DNA of 64,000 bases. It comes from Cytophagales bacterium. Its GTDB lineage: Bacteria; Bacteroidota; Bacteroidia; Cytophagales; Thermoflexibacteraceae. Both the position numbers and the translations under genes were made by a program. Positions 8,759 to 17,528 of this stretch are shown here, piece by piece. Location of the stretch: NCBI GenBank assembly GCA_013299115.1, contig JAAFKA010000022.1:23501-87500 (forward strand). Reading direction: 5' to 3'. Each line of letters begins with the position of its first letter. Position 1 is the stretch's first letter. The notes below the pieces were generated by a model that saw only the letters and a list, made by a program, of their open reading frames with translations, had not been told where the DNA came from and ran no database searches.

Positions 8759-9034
8759 AAGAATAAAGTGAAATATGAACTGAATAAATTTAAAACACCA
8801 CAACGTAAAGTATTTGCCACAAAACTAAAAGTATTTTTTACATTTCAAAATTGCGTAAGCAATTAAGCAAATAAAATTGATTAATAAGCCAATAGAAAAC
8901 TCTTGCAGCTATTTGGAAATTTACAGTTTTTTATTTGTATTTTTGGCACAAAATTGTTAGGTTTAAGTTGATTACAGTTTTATAAAGTAAAAAGTGAGAG
9001 TGTAAGCGTAATTTGTATTTTCTGATAAATTACT

Positions 9035-9859
9035 ATGAAATTCGCAGACATAAAAAATGACATTGCTTTTCGCAAAATTTTTGGTAATGAAAACAAAACA
9101 GAAATTTTGATTTCATTTCTAAATGCTGTTTTAAAATTGGAAAATCATCGAAAAATTACTTGGGTTGAAATTCTCAATCCTTACCAATTACCTATTGTAT
9201 TGGGTGCAAAATCTACCATTTTAGATGTGAAAGCAAAAGACAAGGCAGGCCATGAGTACATTGTAGAAATGCAGGTTACAGACAAGATTGGTTTTGCTAA
9301 AAGAGTAGTGTATTACAGTGCCAAAAGTTACTCTGCACAACTCAATGTAGGTGAGGATTATTATAAACTCAAACCGACTATTTTTATTGGTATCTTAAAC
9401 TTTGAGTTTTTAGACACCCCGCACTACTTATCAAGGCACTTGATTTTAGATGCAGAAACCAAAGAACACAAACTAAAAGATTTGGAATTCAATTTTATAG
9501 AATTACCTAAGTTTGATAAAACAGAAGAAGAATTACAAAATTTAGTAGAAAAATGGGTGTATTTTATCAAAAATGCAGAAAATTTAACTGTAATTCCTGC
9601 TGGTTTAGGTGATGAGGGCTTACAGTCAGCTTATACAGAAGCAAACCGCCATAATTGGAAAAAAGAGGATTTAGATGCTTATGAGTATGCACGTATGCGT
9701 GAAACAGATGACAAAGCAGAAAAAATGCTTGTTATTGAGAAACGAAATATAGAAATTGCTAGAAAGATGCTCAAACGTGGAATCTCGATAGACATCATAG
9801 CAGAAGATACAGATTTAACTGTTGAACAAATTGAAATACTGCATAACGACACAAAATAA
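9035..9859 (+). CDS. Rpn-family recombination-promoting nuclease / PDDEXK_2 protein
   Basis: 274 residues of the Rpn (PD-(D/E)XK nuclease family transposase) group, beginning MKFADIKNDIAFRKIFGNE, the hallmark N-terminus. The nuclease core is seen in STILDVKAKDKAGHEYIVEMQV (Asp, then ExQ). The C-terminal tail ends with a helix-turn-helix-like segment (GISIDIIAEDTDLTVEQIEIL). Family members cut DNA and stimulate RecA-independent recombination in E. coli, and often occur as multicopy families; related debris lies at about 15040-15129. A clear terminator hairpin follows. No promoter match was found upstream. Confidence 0.88.
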   Translation: MKFADIKNDIAFRKIFGNENKTEILISFLNAVLKLENHRKITWVEILNPYQLPIVLGAKSTILDVKAKDKAGHEYIVEMQVTDKIGFAKRVVYYSAKSYSAQLNVGEDYYKLKPTIFIGILNFEFLDTPHYLSRHLILDAETKEHKLKDLEFNFIELPKFDKTEEELQNLVEKWVYFIKNAENLTVIPAGLGDEGLQSAYTEANRHNWKKEDLDAYEYARMRETDDKAEKMLVIEKRNIEIARKMLKRGISIDIIAEDTDLTVEQIEILHNDTK

Positions 9860-9886
9860 TAATTGTGCCTAAATGCTTTTGGGTAG

Positions 9887-9909
9887 CATAGGTTTACCTA
9901 TGTTTTTTT
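9887..9909 (+). terminator. Terminator after the Rpn-family gene
   Basis: CATAGGT-TT-ACCTATG hairpin (9887-9902) followed by seven T residues. Confidence 0.75.
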
Positions 9910-9928
9910 GAACTAAAACACTTGTTTT

Positions 9929-11791
9929 ATGAGTAGTGCTAACATAATAAAAAAATCATTTCTTGTTGCCTTGTTCTCTGTAGGTTGTTGGTTGCCCTTG
10001 CAAGCCCAAACTTCGCAAGAAACCTCTACGGCAGAAACCAATGCTACCAAACAGGCAGCCAAAGACAGCACTGAAAAGGTCTATCAAAATGCAAAAATTT
10101 CGTTAGATTCTTTGCTGATAGAAAAAAACTACCAACAGGCGTTGAACTTGTTTTTAGACTATTGCGACTACCTACACCCCCTCCAATTTGACCAACTCCA
10201 AGAAATTGCCGTTGCAGAAGCACAAGAGGAATTGCTCAAAGACAGCCACCTCTACACACCCGACTCTACTTCGCTGCTGCTCAACGACCACGACATCGCC
10301 TACGATTTTGCACCTTACGTAACAGATGAGGTGATTGCAGAAAGATTGGCAGCCATGAACACCACCATTCCCATGACTTTTAACCGTGATATTCGCGGGT
10401 TTATAGACTATTTTACAGTACGGAGGCGGAGTTATACACAAACCATGTTGGCTCGCAAAAACTTGTATTTTCCTATTTTTGAGAAATATTTAACCGAATT
10501 TAATCTGCCCGACGAACTAAAATATTTGTCTATTGTAGAGTCTGCCCTCAAACCTACTGCCGTTTCACGTGCAGGGGCTTGCGGTCTGTGGCAATTTATG
10601 CCCGCCACAGGCAAACATTTGGGCTTGCGACAAGACCAATACATAGACGAAAGAATGAACCCTGAAAAAGCTACCATTGCAGCCTGCAAATACCTTACTT
10701 GGCTTTATAATTTCTTTGGGCAAGACTGGGAATTGGCTTTGGCTGCTTACAACTGCGGCCCTGGCACCGTGCAACGTGCCATTCGCAAGGCTGGAGGTAG
10801 AACCAATTTTTGGGAAATTTATAGATTTTTGCCTGCCGAAACAAGGGCTTATGTGCCTATGTTTGTGGCGGTTACGTATAGCATGACCCATGCAGAAGAA
10901 CATAATATTATTCAAAATCAACCCAACTACCCAATAGAATACGAAACAGTCATCATAAACAAGTACGTCAATTTGAAAGAGTTGGCAGACAAACTGCAAG
11001 TGTGCTTAGACGATTTGATGGAACTCAACCCTGAGTTTAAAAAGAAAATAATTCCCTCAAATTATAAAAGTTATGCCCTGAAAATTCCTGCTGAAAGAAG
11101 TCAATATTTTTGGGAAAATCAAGAATATGTCTTGGCGTCCTCCAAAAATGATTGGAAGTATGAGGCAAAAATGGTCTTGAAAGAAAAAAACAGGAAAGAC
11201 CGTTATGCTAAAATGAAGGCACTGAAAGAGAAGAAAGAAAAATTGCAGGCACAAGAGGAAAATAACAAAATAGCCAAACGCCACACCATTCAAAGAGGAG
11301 AATCGTTGAGTGAAATAGCCGACCAATATAGCGTATCTGTAGCCCAATTGATGGCTTGGAACAAACTAAAAAGCCACCAAATCAAGAGTGGAAAGGCGTT
11401 GGTAGTGAAACCCGCAGGGCATCACAAACCTGTAACTGTTTTGCATGGCGATGGGCAAATAGCTGGCAAAGAAAAAATAAACTTGCACCCCGAAACGTCT
11501 GGCAAAAGCAAAAAAGAAGCAATGACCGACGAAGTTGCTACAACCAAAAGCAAAAAAGGCAAGCAAAAAAATAGGCGAAACGCAGAAAATCAAACCTCTG
11601 CACAAACCACAACACAAACGACTGTACCGACTGTGCAGCCCACCGCAACAGGTACTACGCACACGATTAAGTCGGGTGAGTCGTTGTGGATAATTGCAAA
11701 TAAATACAAGACAACCATTGCCACTATTCGCCAACTCAACGGACTGAAATCAGATAAATTGAGTGTGGGGCAAAGATTAGTGGTAAAATAA
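9929..11791 (+). CDS. Membrane-bound lytic murein transglycosylase D-like, with two LysM domains
   Basis: 620-residue exported peptidoglycan-cleaving enzyme. Residues 1-27 form a signal peptide (KKSFLVALFSVGCWLPLQAQ). The SLT/goose-lysozyme domain spans about 170-330, with catalytic Glu204 in YLSIVESALKP, followed by GACGLWQFMPATGK and ALAAYNCGPGTVQRA, all hallmarks of MltD. Two LysM peptidoglycan-binding repeats lie near the C-terminus (about 450-495 and 575-620: HTIQRGESLSEIAD and HTIKSGESLWIIAN), separated by a Lys- then Thr/Gln-rich linker. Unlike E. coli MltD there is no lipobox. It is followed after 13 bases by the second Uma2-like gene and could be co-transcribed with it. Confidence 0.93.
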   Translation: MSSANIIKKSFLVALFSVGCWLPLQAQTSQETSTAETNATKQAAKDSTEKVYQNAKISLDSLLIEKNYQQALNLFLDYCDYLHPLQFDQLQEIAVAEAQEELLKDSHLYTPDSTSLLLNDHDIAYDFAPYVTDEVIAERLAAMNTTIPMTFNRDIRGFIDYFTVRRRSYTQTMLARKNLYFPIFEKYLTEFNLPDELKYLSIVESALKPTAVSRAGACGLWQFMPATGKHLGLRQDQYIDERMNPEKATIAACKYLTWLYNFFGQDWELALAAYNCGPGTVQRAIRKAGGRTNFWEIYRFLPAETRAYVPMFVAVTYSMTHAEEHNIIQNQPNYPIEYETVIINKYVNLKELADKLQVCLDDLMELNPEFKKKIIPSNYKSYALKIPAERSQYFWENQEYVLASSKNDWKYEAKMVLKEKNRKDRYAKMKALKEKKEKLQAQEENNKIAKRHTIQRGESLSEIADQYSVSVAQLMAWNKLKSHQIKSGKALVVKPAGHHKPVTVLHGDGQIAGKEKINLHPETSGKSKKEAMTDEVATTKSKKGKQKNRRNAENQTSAQTTTQTTVPTVQPTATGTTHTIKSGESLWIIANKYKTTIATIRQLNGLKSDKLSVGQRLVVK

Positions 11792-11804
11792 AAACCAAAA
11801 ATTT

Positions 11805-12434
11805 ATGCAAGCAACCAAAATCTATACAGCCGAACAGTTCCACTTTGCGAGAGAAGTGGCAGGCAACTTCTTTGAGCAAAACGAGGGTTATATTGTGTGG
11901 AGGCAAACAGGGCAAGCAGTGGAGGAGGAAATTTTGGAAGCAATTTTTAACAACAAAGAAGTAAACATAGCCTACATGACAACCAAAGAACACGCAGATA
12001 TTATTTTGAACCTTAATGACAATTTATCAAGCATCGATAAAAAACAGTTTTGCGTTTATATACAAGACCCTTGCATCTGTATTATGATTGATGGCATGAG
12101 GTTGCGAGCAAGAATACCAGACGTAACAGTTACGCCACGCCAGAGGTTGCGAAACGACTTTGGAGAAGTGCTTAATCCTTTGGTAATTTTTGAAGTTATT
12201 TCGCCAACTTCGGTAAAAACAGATTATGTAGAAAAATTAACGGAATACAAATATTTGGAAAGTTTACAAGATTATATAGTAGTGGAGCAAAAAGAAGTAA
12301 AGGTTACGCACCACCAACGCCTAACCGCAAACGAATGGATAGCAAAAACTTATACCAATAGGAATGACGTAATGAGTATTGCAACAGTGCAGGCTACTTT
12401 GCATCTGGCTGCAATTTATGAAAATGTGCTGTAA
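11805..12434 (+). CDS. Uma2/DUF820-family protein, second paralogue
   Basis: 209 residues, a close paralogue of the gene at 7011-7652 but on the opposite strand. Signature residues are conserved: RIPDVTVTP (PD), VIFEVISPTS (Glu), KTDYVEKLTEY (Asp, Lys) and YIVVEQKE. Identity to the first copy is highest over residues 10-65. A family A repeat starts 10 bases past the stop, as it also does past the stop of the first paralogue. The catalytic function and substrate are unknown for the family. Confidence 0.85.
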   Translation: MQATKIYTAEQFHFAREVAGNFFEQNEGYIVWRQTGQAVEEEILEAIFNNKEVNIAYMTTKEHADIILNLNDNLSSIDKKQFCVYIQDPCICIMIDGMRLRARIPDVTVTPRQRLRNDFGEVLNPLVIFEVISPTSVKTDYVEKLTEYKYLESLQDYIVVEQKEVKVTHHQRLTANEWIAKTYTNRNDVMSIATVQATLHLAAIYENVL

Positions 12435-12444
12435 TTTAGACTTA

Positions 12445-12533
12445 GCACACAGATAATACTGATTAAGCTGATTTTACGGATAGAAAATTTAAAAATCAGT
12501 GTTTTATCTATAAAATCTGCGTTAGCTGCGTGC
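12445..12533. repeat. Palindromic intergenic repeat, family A, copy 3
   Basis: Diverged copy of the roughly 90-nt inverted repeat: left end GCACACAGATAATACTGATT, right end CTGCGTTAGCTGCGTGC. It lies between the Uma2-like gene and kdsA. Confidence 0.75.
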
Positions 12534-12602
12534 ATTCTACATATAGTTTTCTAATTAAATAAGACAATTCAAAACTAAACATTCAAAATTCAAAATTAAA
12601 CT

Positions 12603-13445
12603 GTGTCAATAACAAAAAAAATTGTCCACGTAGGCAATATTCCTTGCGGGGCAGATAAACTGTTTTTAATTTCAGGTCCCTGCGTAATAGAGGACGAAAC
12701 GACGATGATGAAAACTGCCGAAATGCTAAAAGAAATTTCGCAGCGAATGAAAATAGATATTATTTTCAAATCATCTTTTCAGAAAGACAACCGCAGCACC
12801 TTGCAATTTTATCAAGGACCTGGCTTAGAAGAAGGTTTGAAACTATTGCAAAAGATAAAAAAAGACTTTGGTTTCACTATTTTGTCCGACATTCACTATC
12901 CTGAACAGGCAAAACCTGCTGCCGAAGTGCTTGACGTGATACAAATTCCTGCCTACCTCTGTATGCAAACCGTCTTGGTAACAGAAGCAGCCAAAACGGG
13001 CAAAGTTATCAATATCAAACATGGTCAGTTTCTTGCTCCTGAAAATATGGCAAAACCAGCCCAGAAATGCAAAGATGTGGGCAATGACCAAATTATTTTG
13101 ACCGAAAGAGGTTATACAATGGGGTACAACGACCTTATAGTCGACCCTCGCAGTTTTTATCACCTCAACCAAACAGGCTACCCTGTTGTGTTTGACGTTA
13201 CGCACTCCATTCGCAAGTATGGTATTCCCAGTGCTGACCCCAATGGCGGGGCAAGGCAATTTTTGCCTGTGCTTTCGCGTGCAGGTGTGGCAGCAGGTGT
13301 AGATGGTTTGTTTGTAGAAACTCACCCCGAACCTGCCAGAGCTTTGTGTGATGCAGCCAGCCAACTTTGTGTCTATGATTTGGAGGAGTTTTTGAAACCT
13401 CTGTTAGAGTTGCACGCAGTAGAGGTAAAGTATAGACAAAAGTAA
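12603..13445 (+). CDS. kdsA: 3-deoxy-8-phosphooctulonate (KDO-8-P) synthase
   Basis: Condenses phosphoenolpyruvate with arabinose 5-phosphate to give KDO-8-phosphate for lipopolysaccharide inner core. The 280 residues match the family length. Landmarks are LISGPCVIED, FKSSFQKDNRST, YQGPGLEEGL, IPAYLCMQT, GGARQFLPVLSRAGVAAG and FVETHPEPARA. The start is GTG at 12603: an in-frame TAA lies only six bases upstream and no ATG occurs before the conserved region, so the GTG is forced. The neighbours are not LPS genes. Confidence 0.96.
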   Translation: MSITKKIVHVGNIPCGADKLFLISGPCVIEDETTMMKTAEMLKEISQRMKIDIIFKSSFQKDNRSTLQFYQGPGLEEGLKLLQKIKKDFGFTILSDIHYPEQAKPAAEVLDVIQIPAYLCMQTVLVTEAAKTGKVINIKHGQFLAPENMAKPAQKCKDVGNDQIILTERGYTMGYNDLIVDPRSFYHLNQTGYPVVFDVTHSIRKYGIPSADPNGGARQFLPVLSRAGVAAGVDGLFVETHPEPARALCDAASQLCVYDLEEFLKPLLELHAVEVKYRQK

Positions 13446-13482
13446 ATTATTGGTAGGGTAGGAGAGGGGAGGTATGAGATAT

Positions 13483-13517
13483 AAAATTAAGTAATTGACT
13501 ACCAGTTATTTAATTTT
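13483..13517. terminator. Bidirectional terminator between convergent genes
   Basis: AAAATTAAGTAATT and AGTTATTTAATTTT form an AT-rich hairpin between kdsA (plus) and the membrane protein gene (minus), with A and T tracts suited to both directions. Confidence 0.5.
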
Positions 13518-13562
13518 GTATTTTAAACATAATCTTTCCTATCTTACACTTACAACAGTGGG

Positions 13563-14081
13563 TTAAAATTTTATATAAGTTTTTAACCAATCGCCAGCCC
13601 AATAGACAGTTAGGGTAAGTACAAAACCCCATAAGCAAGCACTAAGTAGCATAAAAAGCAAAATTCGTTTGGTTTTTTCGCCTATACTTACTGTAATCAA
13701 ACTACCACCTATTGGTGTGAGAATCAGGGGTGTAAGGAAAGCAATGCCTGCCAAGCCATATTTTTTCCAAACCCGTACTATCATACGTTTGCGAGGAGTA
13801 AATCTTTTTTGGTCTTTGCCAAAAGTTTCAATTAGAAAATTTCGCATGGGTGTACCTAAACCCAATACAATGCTTACTGACAACATCATGCCTACCACTG
13901 TGCAGCCAAAAGTTTCCCATACCGCTAGTCCTTGCAAAAAACCAGTAGTAGGTCCCAGAATAAACTTTACCATTGCACCTCCCACTACTGCAAGGTATTT
14001 GAAAAAAATATGAGCTAGCATAGGCAAATTATTTTTGAGTCGTTGTATATTCGCAAACCCTACCACTTGCAAAGTAAACAT
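13563..14081 (-). CDS. Small integral membrane protein
   Basis: 172 residues with about four membrane helices: about 25-45, 55-75, 108-128 and 140-165 (ILLFMLLSACLWGFVLTLTV). A re-entrant-looking segment GIAFLTPLILTPIGGSLI sits between charged loops (KDQKRFTPRKRMIVRVWKKYG). The Gly/Pro-rich re-entrant pattern and size resemble the 'small multi-drug export' / DedA-related membrane proteins, but this is not certain. Its start lies 38 bases from the dapB start on the other strand, so the two genes share a divergent promoter region. Confidence 0.75.
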   Translation of the reverse strand: MFTLQVVGFANIQRLKNNLPMLAHIFFKYLAVVGGAMVKFILGPTTGFLQGLAVWETFGCTVVGMMLSVSIVLGLGTPMRNFLIETFGKDQKRFTPRKRMIVRVWKKYGLAGIAFLTPLILTPIGGSLITVSIGEKTKRILLFMLLSACLWGFVLTLTVYWAGDWLKTYIKF

Positions 14082-14119
14082 TTATAATTTTACCAAATAC
14101 TTTTTAATCAATAATTTTG

Positions 14120-14848
14120 ATGAAAATAGCTCTCATTGGTTATGGCAAAATGGGCAAAGCCATAGAAACCATAGCCCTTAGTCGCCAGCACAGCATCAGT
14201 AACCGTATTAGCCAAGCCAATTTGCCTGAAATGGAAGGATTGAATCCGCAAAATACAGATGTAGCTATAGAGTTTACTCAACCTGAAGCTGCTTTTTACA
14301 ATAGTAAAGTTTTGATTGCTAATAAAGTACCTGTGGTTTGTGGTACAACAGGCTGGTTAGACAATTTGCCTACTATCGAGCAGTTGTGCTTGCAACAGCA
14401 AACGGCTTTTCTCCATGCCTCTAATTTTAGTATTGGGGTCAATATTTTGTTTAAAGTCAATCAAATATTAGCAAAACTGATGGCTAACCAACCGCAATAT
14501 GCTGTAACAATGGAGGAAATTCATCATACACAAAAGAAAGACGCCCCAAGTGGCACAGCCTTAGTGCTTGCCCAAAGTATTTTGGCAGAATTACCACACA
14601 AAAAAAATTGGATTTTAGCAACCGACCAAGCAGCAAAACCAGAAGACCTGCCGATAACTGCCTTGCGTCTGCCCGATGTACCAGGTACACATACCATTAG
14701 CTACACTTCACCCCAAGATACTATCATTCTGACTCACGAGGCACATAACCGAATAGGTTTTGCATTGGGGGCTGTGTTAGCAGCTGAATGGTTGGCTACC
14801 AAAAAGGGCGTATTTACTATGGCAGATGTATTGGGGTTAGGTAAGTAG
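14120..14848 (+). CDS. dapB: 4-hydroxy-tetrahydrodipicolinate reductase
   Basis: NAD(P)H-dependent reductase of the diaminopimelate/lysine pathway, needed for peptidoglycan cross-linking. From the ATG at 14120 it has 242 residues, at the short end for DapB as usual in Bacteroidota. The Rossmann glycine motif GYGKMGKAI is at residues 7-15, VVCGTTGW marks the cofactor site, and the catalytic EEIHHTQKKDAPSGTAL segment contains the paired His, Lys and the SGT substrate loop. A TTG one codon upstream is less likely to be the start. Confidence 0.96.
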   Translation: MKIALIGYGKMGKAIETIALSRQHSISNRISQANLPEMEGLNPQNTDVAIEFTQPEAAFYNSKVLIANKVPVVCGTTGWLDNLPTIEQLCLQQQTAFLHASNFSIGVNILFKVNQILAKLMANQPQYAVTMEEIHHTQKKDAPSGTALVLAQSILAELPHKKNWILATDQAAKPEDLPITALRLPDVPGTHTISYTSPQDTIILTHEAHNRIGFALGAVLAAEWLATKKGVFTMADVLGLGK

Positions 14849-14857
14849 TAGTATTAC

Positions 14858-15132
14858 TTATAGTTGTGTTTTGAGCCAATTTGCAACAGCTTGGTTAAAT
14901 AATATAAAACCATTGTCCCATAAATGACAATCATCACCAAAAGCATTGCTTGCATTAAGTTCGTTGCCTATGGCAGCCGAAACATCGTAAGAAGGCATTT
15001 GTGGAGTTTTCCATTGAGCCAATAAAGTACGTTTTTCCTAAATTTCGTTTCAAACTTGATTCCAAGGTTTGTTTCGGCTCTTAGTTTTTCAATTTGTTCA
15101 AGAGTTAGACTTGTGTATTTTGCTATTTTTTA
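14858..15132 (-). pseudogene. Debris of two gene 3' ends
   Basis: No intact gene lies in this gap, but the minus strand carries two coding-like fragments in different frames. From 15129 leftward: KIAKYTSLTLEQIEKLRAET, resembling the C-terminal tail of Rpn-family nucleases (compare DLTVEQIEIL in the gene at 9035). From 15037 to 14858: an open 59-codon frame ending FGDDCHLWDNGFILFNQAV then NWLKTQL and a stop, which looks like the conserved end of a hydrolase-type protein I cannot name. The overlap of the frames near 15040 suggests a deletion junction. A family A repeat lies directly upstream, so repeat-mediated deletion is plausible. Confidence 0.45.
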
Positions 15133-15150
15133 TAGAAAATAATATAAATT

Positions 15151-15233
15151 GCACACAGATAACGCAGATGATACGGATTTTATACAGATTTTTTATCCGT
15201 TTTTTATCTGCAAAATCAGTGTTATCTGTATGC
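15151..15233. repeat. Palindromic intergenic repeat, family A, copy 4
   Basis: A shorter 83-nt copy: GCACACAGATAACGCAGATG at the left, CAGTGTTATCTGTATGC at the right. It lies just past the stop of the E2 gene and next to gene debris. Confidence 0.8.
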
Positions 15234-15246
15234 CAAAAAGTTTTTT

Positions 15247-16911
15247 TTACACCAAAATCCTAATAGGGTCTTCGAGCAAAGATTTGAGGGTTTGCAAGAA
15301 AGCTGCCCCTGTTGCCCCGTCCACCACGCGGTGGTCGCAAGAGAGGGTTACTTTCATCACATTGCCCACTACAATTTGTCCGTTTTTGACGATTGGCGTT
15401 TCTTTTATTGCCCCTACTGCCAAAATACAAGCATCAGGTGGATTGATAATTGCCGTAAATTCTTCTATGCCGAACATACCTAAGTTGCTGATAGAGAAGG
15501 TATTACCTTCCCAGTCAGAAGGTTGCAATTTTTTGGATTTTGCCTTGCCTCCCAATTCTTTTACTTCGGCTGCTATCTGCGACAGAGATTTGGTATCTGC
15601 AAAACGAACAACAGGCACTAACAAACCTTCTTCTACGGCTACGGCTACGCCTATGTGTACGTGGTCGTTGTAACGGATTTTGTCGCCCAACCAAGACGAA
15701 TTAACAGCAGGGTGTTTACGCAAAGCTACGGCAGATGCCTTTAATACCATGTCGTTGAAAGACAATTTGACAGGCGAAATTTCGTTCATACTTGTTCGGG
15801 CTGCTATTGCCTTGTCCATGTTTATCTCCATAGTCAAGAAAAAGTGCGGTGCCGTAAACAAACTTTCGCTAAGTCTGCGGGCTATCACTTTACGCATCTG
15901 CGAAACAGGCACTTCTGTATAGTGTTCTTTGCCCACTTGTGGTGCAGCAACCGAAACAGTCGGGCTTGTTGTGCTTGTTTTGGCTGTTTCTTTTGCAGGT
16001 TGGTAGGTTTCTATATCTCTTTTCACTATTCTACCAGCCTCGCCTGACCCTGCTATTTGGCTGATGTCTAAGCCTTTTGCCTTTGCCAAACTTTTGGCAA
16101 GGGGAGAGGCTTTTACTCTGCCCTCATGCGTGGTAGTAGGCGTATGGGTGCTGGCGTGAGTAGTAGCAGCCGTTGTTGCGGTAACGGGGGCTGAGGTTTG
16201 GTTAGTAGCTTTTTGCTCTGGTGTGGGAGTCTGTACTGTGGGGGCAGCAACTTGTGTAGTCGGTGCTTTGAGCAACTGCTGATAGTCTGCTCCTGCCTCG
16301 CCTATGATAGCAATGATGCCATCGATGGCTACGGCTTTGCCTGCCTCCGCACCTATGTATAACAAAACGCCATTTTCATAACTTTCGAGTTCCATAGTGG
16401 CTTTGTCCGTTTCCACCTCTGCCAATACATCGCCACTTTTTACTTTGTCGCCCACTTTTTTTAGCCATTTGGCTATAACCCCTTCGGTCATGGTATCACT
16501 CATTTTGGGCATCAAAACGGTGGTAGCTTTCACGTTGGGCAGGGCTGCAACAGGCGAAGTGCTACCAACCACCGCAGGAGTTTCTACTTTGGGGGTAGGA
16601 GATTCTACTGTGGGGGTAGCTACCGCAGCACCGCCACCATTGATAGTAGCCAATAAACTTTCTATATTTTCGCCAGCTTTGCCTATAATAGCCATTACGC
16701 CATCTACGGGTACGGCTTGTTTTTCGGCAACGCCTATGTGTAGCAATACGCCGTCTTGGTAAGACTCCAACTCCATAGTGGCTTTGTCGGTTTCGACCTC
16801 TGCCAATACATCTCCACTTTTTACTTTGTCGCCCACTTTTTTGAGCCATTTGGCAATGACACCTTCGGTCATGGTATCACTCATTTTGGGCATTCTGATG
16901 ATTTCTGCCAT
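15247..16911 (-). CDS. Pyruvate dehydrogenase E2, dihydrolipoamide acetyltransferase
   Basis: Core acetyltransferase of the pyruvate dehydrogenase complex, making acetyl-CoA. 554 residues: two lipoyl domains with lipoylation lysines Lys43 and Lys170 (each in ETDKATMELES), Ala/Pro/Thr-rich linkers, a peripheral subunit-binding domain (about 272-310, VKASPLAKSLAKAKGLD), and the catalytic domain ending with the active-site DHRVVDGATGAAF near 526. The two lipoyl domains are nearly identical in DNA (about 16390-16520 and 16770-16900), so one is a recent duplicate or is kept alike by gene conversion. E1 genes are not adjacent. The ATG at 16911 is preceded by a purine-rich AGATAGAAGA. Confidence 0.96.
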   Translation of the reverse strand: MAEIIRMPKMSDTMTEGVIAKWLKKVGDKVKSGDVLAEVETDKATMELESYQDGVLLHIGVAEKQAVPVDGVMAIIGKAGENIESLLATINGGGAAVATPTVESPTPKVETPAVVGSTSPVAALPNVKATTVLMPKMSDTMTEGVIAKWLKKVGDKVKSGDVLAEVETDKATMELESYENGVLLYIGAEAGKAVAIDGIIAIIGEAGADYQQLLKAPTTQVAAPTVQTPTPEQKATNQTSAPVTATTAATTHASTHTPTTTHEGRVKASPLAKSLAKAKGLDISQIAGSGEAGRIVKRDIETYQPAKETAKTSTTSPTVSVAAPQVGKEHYTEVPVSQMRKVIARRLSESLFTAPHFFLTMEINMDKAIAARTSMNEISPVKLSFNDMVLKASAVALRKHPAVNSSWLGDKIRYNDHVHIGVAVAVEEGLLVPVVRFADTKSLSQIAAEVKELGGKAKSKKLQPSDWEGNTFSISNLGMFGIEEFTAIINPPDACILAVGAIKETPIVKNGQIVVGNVMKVTLSCDHRVVDGATGAAFLQTLKSLLEDPIRILV

Positions 16912-17029
16912 TCTTCTATCTTATTTGTGTGGTTATGATTGTTCGCAACTGAAAATTTTGATTCTACCAAAGTAAAGAAATTATTGCTATAAAATCCTAA
17001 TTTCTGAATAAATTCTTTTTTAAAGTCAT

Positions 17030-17122
17030 TACGATTGTCAAGCTACAAAAGTACAGGGTTGCCTGAACCATTGCCAAAGAGTACGATTGTCAAGGTGAGA
17101 AAAAGTACCATTGCCAACGTAA
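17030..17122. repeat. Family B palindromic units, two direct copies
   Basis: Two consecutive units of the form TACGATTGTCAAG...ACCATTGCCAA, the second (about 17082-17122) ending in the full ACCATTGCCAACGTA. Other units are at 18620-18658, 38333-38367 and 38388-38422. Each unit is itself an imperfect inverted repeat. Confidence 0.7.
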
Positions 17123-17221
17123 TAATCACAAAAAGAATGACCTTAATTAAATCTTAGAAACTCCAAAAACAACCTAATCACAATCTAAGTGCAAAAATTC
17201 AACTTTTGTTTTTTATCACGT

Positions 17222-17229
17222 TACCTTTG
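17222..17229 (+). promoter_or_regulatory. Possible -7 element upstream of efflux genes
   Basis: TACCTTTG fits TAnnTTTG. The nearest upstream TTTG (17205-17208) is only 13 bases away, shorter than ideal, so the assignment is weak. If real, the leader carries two 100-nt palindromes before the adaptor start codon. Confidence 0.35.
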
Positions 17230-17269
17230 TAAAGTATTAGTACGGAATACAAGTTGTGTACTACTTACC

Positions 17270-17482
17270 GTAGAACGGACTTCAGTCCGTTTTTTGGGAG
17301 TTTGCAACAAAAAATACGTTTTTAGTTCAAACCTGATTTTGAGGCATAAAAAAACGGACTAAAGTCCGTACTTGCTGTAGAACAGACTTCAGTCCGTTTT
17401 TTGGGAGTTTGCAACAAAAAATACGTTTTTAGTTCAAACCTGATTGTGAGGCACAAAAAAAACGGACTAAAGTCCGTTCTAC
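17270..17482. repeat. Tandem pair of 100-nt palindromic elements
   Basis: Two near-identical copies (17270-17370 and 17377-17482). Each starts GTAGAACRGACTTCAGTCCG and ends with the inverse ACGGACTAAAGTCCGT, around a shared centre containing TTGGGAGTTTGCAAC. They differ at only a few positions, indicating recent tandem duplication. The ends are also self-palindromic (ACGGACT...AGTCCGT). Confidence 0.85.
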
Positions 17483-17528
17483 AGATAATATTTGTTCATT
17501 CTTAAAAACTTTAAATATAAAAATCGTC

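Larger units (their letters stand above)
16912..17528. other. 617-base divergent intergenic region rich in repeats
   Basis: It separates the E2 gene (minus) from the efflux adaptor gene (plus). It holds no gene. From left to right there are two family B units (17030-17122), a possible -7 promoter element for the efflux genes at 17222-17229, and a tandem pair of 101-106-nt palindromic elements (17270-17482). Confidence 0.7.
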
